DNA from: Klebsiella pneumoniae
GTDB lineage: Bacteria > Pseudomonadota > Gammaproteobacteria > Ga0077536
DNA length: 53,657 nt
Direction: 5' to 3'
Assembly: GCA_945876945.1 (NCBI GenBank)
Contig: CAMCQE010000011.1
Coordinates: 1 to 53,657, forward strand
Within the stretch, counting starts at the first letter, position 1, and the number at the start of each line of letters is the position of its first letter. A program made the position numbers and the translations under genes. Under the pieces are notes generated by a model. That model was given only the letters and a program-made list of their open reading frames with translations, was not told the origin of the DNA and ran no database searches. Below, in pieces: positions 50,118-53,657 of this stretch.

Positions 50118-51443
50118 TCAGTTGCGGCCGATTTTCTGCAGCCAGCGGTCAACGTTCCGCCGGTGGGTGTCGAGATAGGGCTCGCGCTCAAAGCTGTCGT
50201 AGAAGTCGGTCTCCAGCCGATGCGCCTGGGTATAGAACCGCATGAACAGCGTGGGCACGGTGCCCGGGAACTTGCCCCAGGTGGCGTAGATGTATTCCGC
50301 CACTTTGATTACCGCCTCGAGGAGTTCCGGCGTCGGCGGTTCTGCGCTCGATTTGATTTTTTCGTTATCGAGAAACGGTCCCGGCGACTTGGGATCGTAG
50401 GTGCCGCCCACCCCAAACTTGATCCGCACGTAGGACTCCACCGCCGCCCGCATATCCGCGTGATAGGGCGGGCAGCAGCCTTCGAATACCCCATCCAGCC
50501 CCAGCGGATTCGGCACGCCCCATTTCGGATTGGTCTGGAAGCGGAAGCCGAGGCCAGGCAGGCCAGCGCCGGCAAATGCGCCCATCAGCGAGAACGGGCT
50601 GATGCCGGAATAAAACCAGCCGCCAAGCCCAATGGTCTGCAGGGCCAGCGAGATGTTATGGCCCATGTCGCCCATCTCCACGCTGCAGCAGCTGAGGATG
50701 TACTGCTCCATGTACGACAGTGGGTACTTCTTCTCGGGGTTCAACACGCCGGCGGCGAAGAATTCCTCCAGATCCCCGGCGGGTCGGCCGTGGGTGTCGT
50801 CCCAAATCGTATAGCCCGAGCCCAGCACCACAAACATGAAGCCGATGAGCTGCTCGGCCACGTTGGTGACCGGAATGAAGACCGTTGAGCCCGGCACATT
50901 CGAGTTCCAGGCGTTATGCGCGCTGTAGTGCGGCTCGCCGCGGGGCAGCTCCACGCGCTGGTCCGAAAGTTTGCGGGTATGCGATTTGGCCACTGCGATG
51001 AGGCGCTCGGCGTCGGAGAGTTCGGCCTGTCCCCAGTTGCCGTCGGTAGTCGCATCGCGGGTGCTCACGAAGTACGTCCCGCTGTCGTCGATGTAGAACA
51101 GTTCCGGATTGCCAATGCCGGCGGCGGTCGGCAGCGTGCGGCCGGTGTAGCGCGCGGCGTAGGTAGCCAGGCCCGGCTCGGCATCCGAGTAGGGGATCCC
51201 GAAATGCAGCCCGGAAACCCCCAGGCCCGCCGCCAGCAGCAGCGAGGTTTCAAAGTCGTCCAGCGGCGCCGGCGGTTTATCGGACTTGAACTGCAGCGGC
51301 CCGCGCGGGATTTCCATGCCCCAGCCAAAGCGGCGGGAGCGCCGGCCGTACAGTGCCGAGAACAGCGGGAACTCGCTCGCTTCTTTTAGTAGCGCGTTCC
51401 ACTCGGCAATCTGGTCGGGATTGGCTTTGTTGTTAGTGCTCAT
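50118..51443 (-). CDS. Nitroreductase-like flavoprotein of unknown function
   Basis: 441 residues from ATG 51443 (MSTNNKANPDQIAEWNALLK). I do not recognise a named family. FETSLLLAAGLGVSG, ARYTGRTLPTAAGIGNPELF, and SVEMGDMGHNISLALQTIGLGG recall, in order, the core blocks of nitroreductase/SagB-type flavoproteins (the serine/alanine-rich FMN loop, then the helix before the glycine loop), with large insertions and a C-terminal extension (GVPNPLGLDGVFEGCCPPYHADMR onwards). GAGAG lies about nine bases before the ATG. It is first in the redox operon and divergent from the CoA-transferase pair by 129 bases. An FMN-binding reductase role is only an inference. Confidence 0.5.
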   Translation of the reverse strand: MSTNNKANPDQIAEWNALLKEASEFPLFSALYGRRSRRFGWGMEIPRGPLQFKSDKPPAPLDDFETSLLLAAGLGVSGLHFGIPYSDAEPGLATYAARYTGRTLPTAAGIGNPELFYIDDSGTYFVSTRDATTDGNWGQAELSDAERLIAVAKSHTRKLSDQRVELPRGEPHYSAHNAWNSNVPGSTVFIPVTNVAEQLIGFMFVVLGSGYTIWDDTHGRPAGDLEEFFAAGVLNPEKKYPLSYMEQYILSCCSVEMGDMGHNISLALQTIGLGGWFYSGISPFSLMGAFAGAGLPGLGFRFQTNPKWGVPNPLGLDGVFEGCCPPYHADMRAAVESYVRIKFGVGGTYDPKSPGPFLDNEKIKSSAEPPTPELLEAVIKVAEYIYATWGKFPGTVPTLFMRFYTQAHRLETDFYDSFEREPYLDTHRRNVDRWLQKIGRN

Positions 51444-51572
51444 GCGGCGATCTCTCAACTGGACTTGGAGCCTGATGGTAACGCGGTTCGCGGAACACTC
51501 GATATGCGCCAACGCCGGCGACACTTGAGTTGTGCGACAGTAGCGGCTGATGCCTTTTCCGGAGCCCTGCCT

Positions 51573-52373
51573 ATGAGCCAGCTCGTACCCGATCTCACTA
51601 CCCTGCTCACCCCGCTCAGCGACGGCATGTCGCTGGCCATCCCGCCCGATTACAGCGGCGTCGCACTCGCGGCGACGCAAGCCTTGCTGAAACGCGGCGT
51701 GCGCGATTTGCACCTCATCGCCGTGCCGCAGGCCGGCCTGCAGGCTGACCTCCTGATTGGCGCCGGCTGCGTGAAGTTACTGGAGGCGGCCGGCATCAAC
51801 CTTGGCGAACATGGCCTCGCGCCACGCTTCACCGCCGCCATGCAGGCAGGAGAACTGCGCATGCGCGACGCCACCTGCCCCGCAATCCACGCCGGCCTGC
51901 AGGCCGCCGAGAAAGGCATCCCGTTTATCCCGCTGCGCGGGATTCTGGGCTCGGATCTATTACGCGTGCGGCCCGACTGGCGCGTCATTGATAACCCCTA
52001 CGGCGAAAACGACCCCATCGTGCTGATCCCGGCGATCCGCCCGAACGTCGCCCTCTTCCACGCCCGGATGGCCGACCGCGAAGGCAATGTCTGGGTGGGC
52101 ATCCGGCGCGAACTGCTGCTGATGGCGCACGCCGCACAAACCACGCTGGTGACGGTGGAAGAAATCTACGAAGGCTCCCTGCTGGACGATCCGGCGCTCG
52201 CCGCCGGCACCATTCCCGCGCTGTACGTCGAGCGCATCTGTCGCGCCCCCGGCGGCATGCGGCCGCTTGGTTTTGAAGAGGAACCCAGCGACGAGGCCCA
52301 GCTCGCGCGCTACGCCAGCGCGGCCCGCAGCGTCGAAGGCTTTAACGACTTTCTGCATGAGTGGCTGGCATGA
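51573..52373 (+). CDS. CoA-transferase family protein, subunit alpha
   Basis: From ATG 51573 (266 residues) with GGAG upstream. GMSLAIPPDYSGVALAATQAL, LKRGVRDLHLIAVPQAGLQA, DLLIGAGCVKLLEAAGINLG, GIPFIPLRGILGSDLL and NPYGENDPIVLIPAIRPNVA match the alpha subunit of family I CoA-transferases (GctA/SCOT/IpdA type). It overlaps the beta gene by ATGA (52370-52373), the normal layout of a two-subunit enzyme. Family members either move CoA between acids or, as in the IpdAB steroid enzymes, hydrolytically open a ring; which applies is not clear. Confidence 0.82.
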   Translation: MSQLVPDLTTLLTPLSDGMSLAIPPDYSGVALAATQALLKRGVRDLHLIAVPQAGLQADLLIGAGCVKLLEAAGINLGEHGLAPRFTAAMQAGELRMRDATCPAIHAGLQAAEKGIPFIPLRGILGSDLLRVRPDWRVIDNPYGENDPIVLIPAIRPNVALFHARMADREGNVWVGIRRELLLMAHAAQTTLVTVEEIYEGSLLDDPALAAGTIPALYVERICRAPGGMRPLGFEEEPSDEAQLARYASAARSVEGFNDFLHEWLA

Positions 52374-53104
52374 ACGGCGTGTCTTACACCGAAGAAGAAC
52401 TCATGGCCTGCGCGATGGCGCGACTGCTGCGCGGCCTGCGCCATGTGGCGGTGGGCGCGCTGTCCCCGCTGCCGGCCAGCGCCGCGTTGCTCGCGCAAGC
52501 GCTGGAACCCGGCCTGCAAGTCACCATCCTCGGCAGCCGCAAGCACCTGCGTTTCACCGATGGCGGGCGCGAGCTGTTTGACTGCGCGGCGCAGGGCCGG
52601 ATTGATGCGTTTTTCCTCAGCGGCGCGCAAATCGACGGCCAGGCGAATATCAATCTGGTGGGCGTGGGGGACTACGAAAAACCAGACCGGCGTTTTCCGG
52701 GCAGTTTCGGCTCGGCCTATCTCTATCATCTGGTGCCGAAGGTCATTCTCTTCCGGCAGGAACACACGCCGCGCATCTTCGTGCCGCAGGTGGATTTCAT
52801 CAGCGCGGCAGGGGTTTCACCGCCCAATGTGTATCGCCCGGGCGGGCCACAGCATCTGGTAACGGGCCGCGCCGAATTTGCTTTCAGCGAGGGCCAATTC
52901 CGTTTGGTGAGCACGCATCCCGGCACCGATGCGGCGGCCGTGCGCGCCGCGACCGGATTTGAATTTGAATCCGCGGCGAGTGTACCCAGCACACCGGCCC
53001 CCGCTCCGGAGGAACTCATGGCACTACGCGGCGCCGTGCGGGCCGCCGTCAGCGAGATCTACCCTGCGTTCGCCACCCGGGCCTTTGGGGCGCCAAACGC
53101 CTGA
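52370..53104 (+). CDS. CoA-transferase family protein, subunit beta
   Basis: From ATG 52370 (244 residues). GRIDAFFLSGAQIDGQANIN, LVGVGDYEKPDRRFPGSFGS, AYLYHLVPKVILFRQEHTPR and VPQVDFISAAG are strong family signatures. At the place where active transferases have the catalytic glutamate (an E-S-G or E-N-G turn after the first strands) the sequence reads VTILGSRKHLRFTD, with no Glu. This pattern is shared by a subgroup of the family that may not be a normal transferase. It ends the plus-strand pair; the C-terminal 30 residues are alanine- and proline-rich. Confidence 0.82.
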   Translation: MNGVSYTEEELMACAMARLLRGLRHVAVGALSPLPASAALLAQALEPGLQVTILGSRKHLRFTDGGRELFDCAAQGRIDAFFLSGAQIDGQANINLVGVGDYEKPDRRFPGSFGSAYLYHLVPKVILFRQEHTPRIFVPQVDFISAAGVSPPNVYRPGGPQHLVTGRAEFAFSEGQFRLVSTHPGTDAAAVRAATGFEFESAASVPSTPAPAPEELMALRGAVRAAVSEIYPAFATRAFGAPNA

Positions 53105-53187
53105 GGGTTCGGTTCCCGCCCGTGCTCACCCGCCCGCAATTCCGGAGGGCGATGCATCGCGCCCGGCTTAAGCCAGAGGCAAACCGT

Positions 53188-53249
53188 GACGCCGTTCACA
53201 AAGCCGACAAATACTCGCCCCAAACACTGTTTTTTTTGCGAACGGCGTC
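53188..53249. repeat. 10-bp inverted repeat with a 42-base loop
   Basis: GACGCCGTTC (53188-53197) and GAACGGCGTC (53240-53249) are perfect complements. The loop ends in TGTTTTTTTTGC. It lies between the CoA-transferase pair and the DNRLRE-type gene and could be a terminator-like stem, an operator pair or a leader structure. I see no other feature in 53105-53327. Confidence 0.45.
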
Positions 53250-53327
53250 GCTGAAGGGTTGGGTCCGAAACCTCTGGAGTTTGGGCACAAAAAAATCAAA
53301 GTCCCAATCAGTTTGCTGGAGTGTGCT

Positions 53328-53657
53328 ATGCGCCGCCTGTTTGCCCTGCTCGCCGTGGTTGTTCCGACTCTCAACGCGGCCGCCGCCACGATTACTTTTC
53401 AGGACGGATTCGGCGCCTACACCGGCACCACCTCACTCAGCATTGCCCAAGGCAGCCCCAATAGCGCCCTGACCGGCAAGACCGCGCAGGTCGACCAACG
53501 CACCACCACCTACGGCGGCAACGGTGAGGCGCAACTCCTGCTCCGCTTTGACGATCTCTTTGGCACCACCGCCATCCCGACGGGCGCAAGCATTCAGAAC
53601 GCGACGCTGCGTTTGTATACCGTGGGTGGCACCGCAGGCGTGGTTGAGCTCTATCGC
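53328..53657 (+). CDS. Secreted DNRLRE-type beta-sandwich protein (partial, runs off the window)
   Basis: 110 codons from ATG 53328 to the edge with no stop. The signal peptide MRRLFALLAVVVPTLNAAAA is cut after about residue 19, then a segment ITFQDGFGAYTGTTSLSIAQ, TYGGNGEAQLLLRFDDLFG and GASIQNATLRLYTVGG follows the DNRLRE / alginate-lyase-associated carbohydrate-type domain pattern, common in extracellular proteins with PEP-CTERM or similar anchors. The C-terminus, which would show a sorting signal, is outside. GGAG stands upstream of the ATG. Confidence 0.7.
   Translation, partial: MRRLFALLAVVVPTLNAAAATITFQDGFGAYTGTTSLSIAQGSPNSALTGKTAQVDQRTTTYGGNGEAQLLLRFDDLFGTTAIPTGASIQNATLRLYTVGGTAGVVELYR

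Overview
The window is a GC-rich stretch of a gammaproteobacterial chromosome. About 42.5 kb of it is conserved housekeeping backbone, and the last 11 kb is accessory. The gene order lpxC-dcw-mraZ-rnpB-rsmI-lpoA-yraN-diaA-dolP, then sspB-sspA-petCBA, then hisD-hisG-murA-ibaG-mlaC, resembles the order I know from pseudomonads and related Gammaproteobacteria. A short HisG (the form that needs HisZ), a DciA-type protein in place of secM beside secA, and a PVWY Qo motif in cytochrome b fit a member of that class. The genus cannot be named from the sequence alone.

Layout. 1-1578: N-terminal half of secA (minus), cut by the window edge, divergent from dciA. 2067-20896: lpxC and a complete division and cell wall cluster, all on minus and transcribed right to left as mraZ-rsmH-ftsL-ftsI-murE-murF-mraY-murD-ftsW-murG-murC-murB-ddl-ftsQ-ftsA-ftsZ-lpxC. 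Most junctions are 4 to 8 nt overlaps. Upstream of mraZ is a sigma70-like promoter followed by three GTGGG boxes at 10-bp spacing, the expected MraZ operator. 21210-21598: RNase P RNA (minus), then rsmI (minus). 22527-25998: plus-strand envelope and replication genes lpoA, yraN, diaA and dolP.

26033-29687: petA-petB-petC-sspA-sspB (minus), the cytochrome bc1 complex followed by the stringent starvation pair. 29877-34058: mlaC-ibaG-murA-hisG-hisD (minus); mlaC has no mlaF, mlaE, mlaD or mlaB beside it. A strong intrinsic terminator at 34128-34163 ends the next unit, queA-tgt-yajC-secD-secF-pdxB-purT-gloA (42407 down to 34190), which combines queuosine synthesis, Sec export, PLP and purine synthesis and methylglyoxal detoxification. 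A tRNA-Leu(CAA) at 42487-42570 marks the edge of the backbone.

42571-53657 is accessory. A 780-bp gene-free stretch ends in a structured leader in front of an aldehyde dehydrogenase gene, followed by a secreted RTX protein with a lipase-like N-terminal domain. Next comes a minus-strand redox operon: a nitroreductase-like protein, a two-cluster Fe-S/CCG protein, a GlcD-type FAD oxidase, a small ABM-like protein and a HIT protein. It is divergent from a two-gene CoA-transferase-family pair in which I cannot see the usual catalytic glutamate motif. These seven genes look like one unassigned catabolic or redox module and are the best candidate in the window for something undescribed. The window ends inside a secreted DNRLRE-type protein gene. 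I saw no CRISPR array, insertion sequence, integrase or prophage gene.
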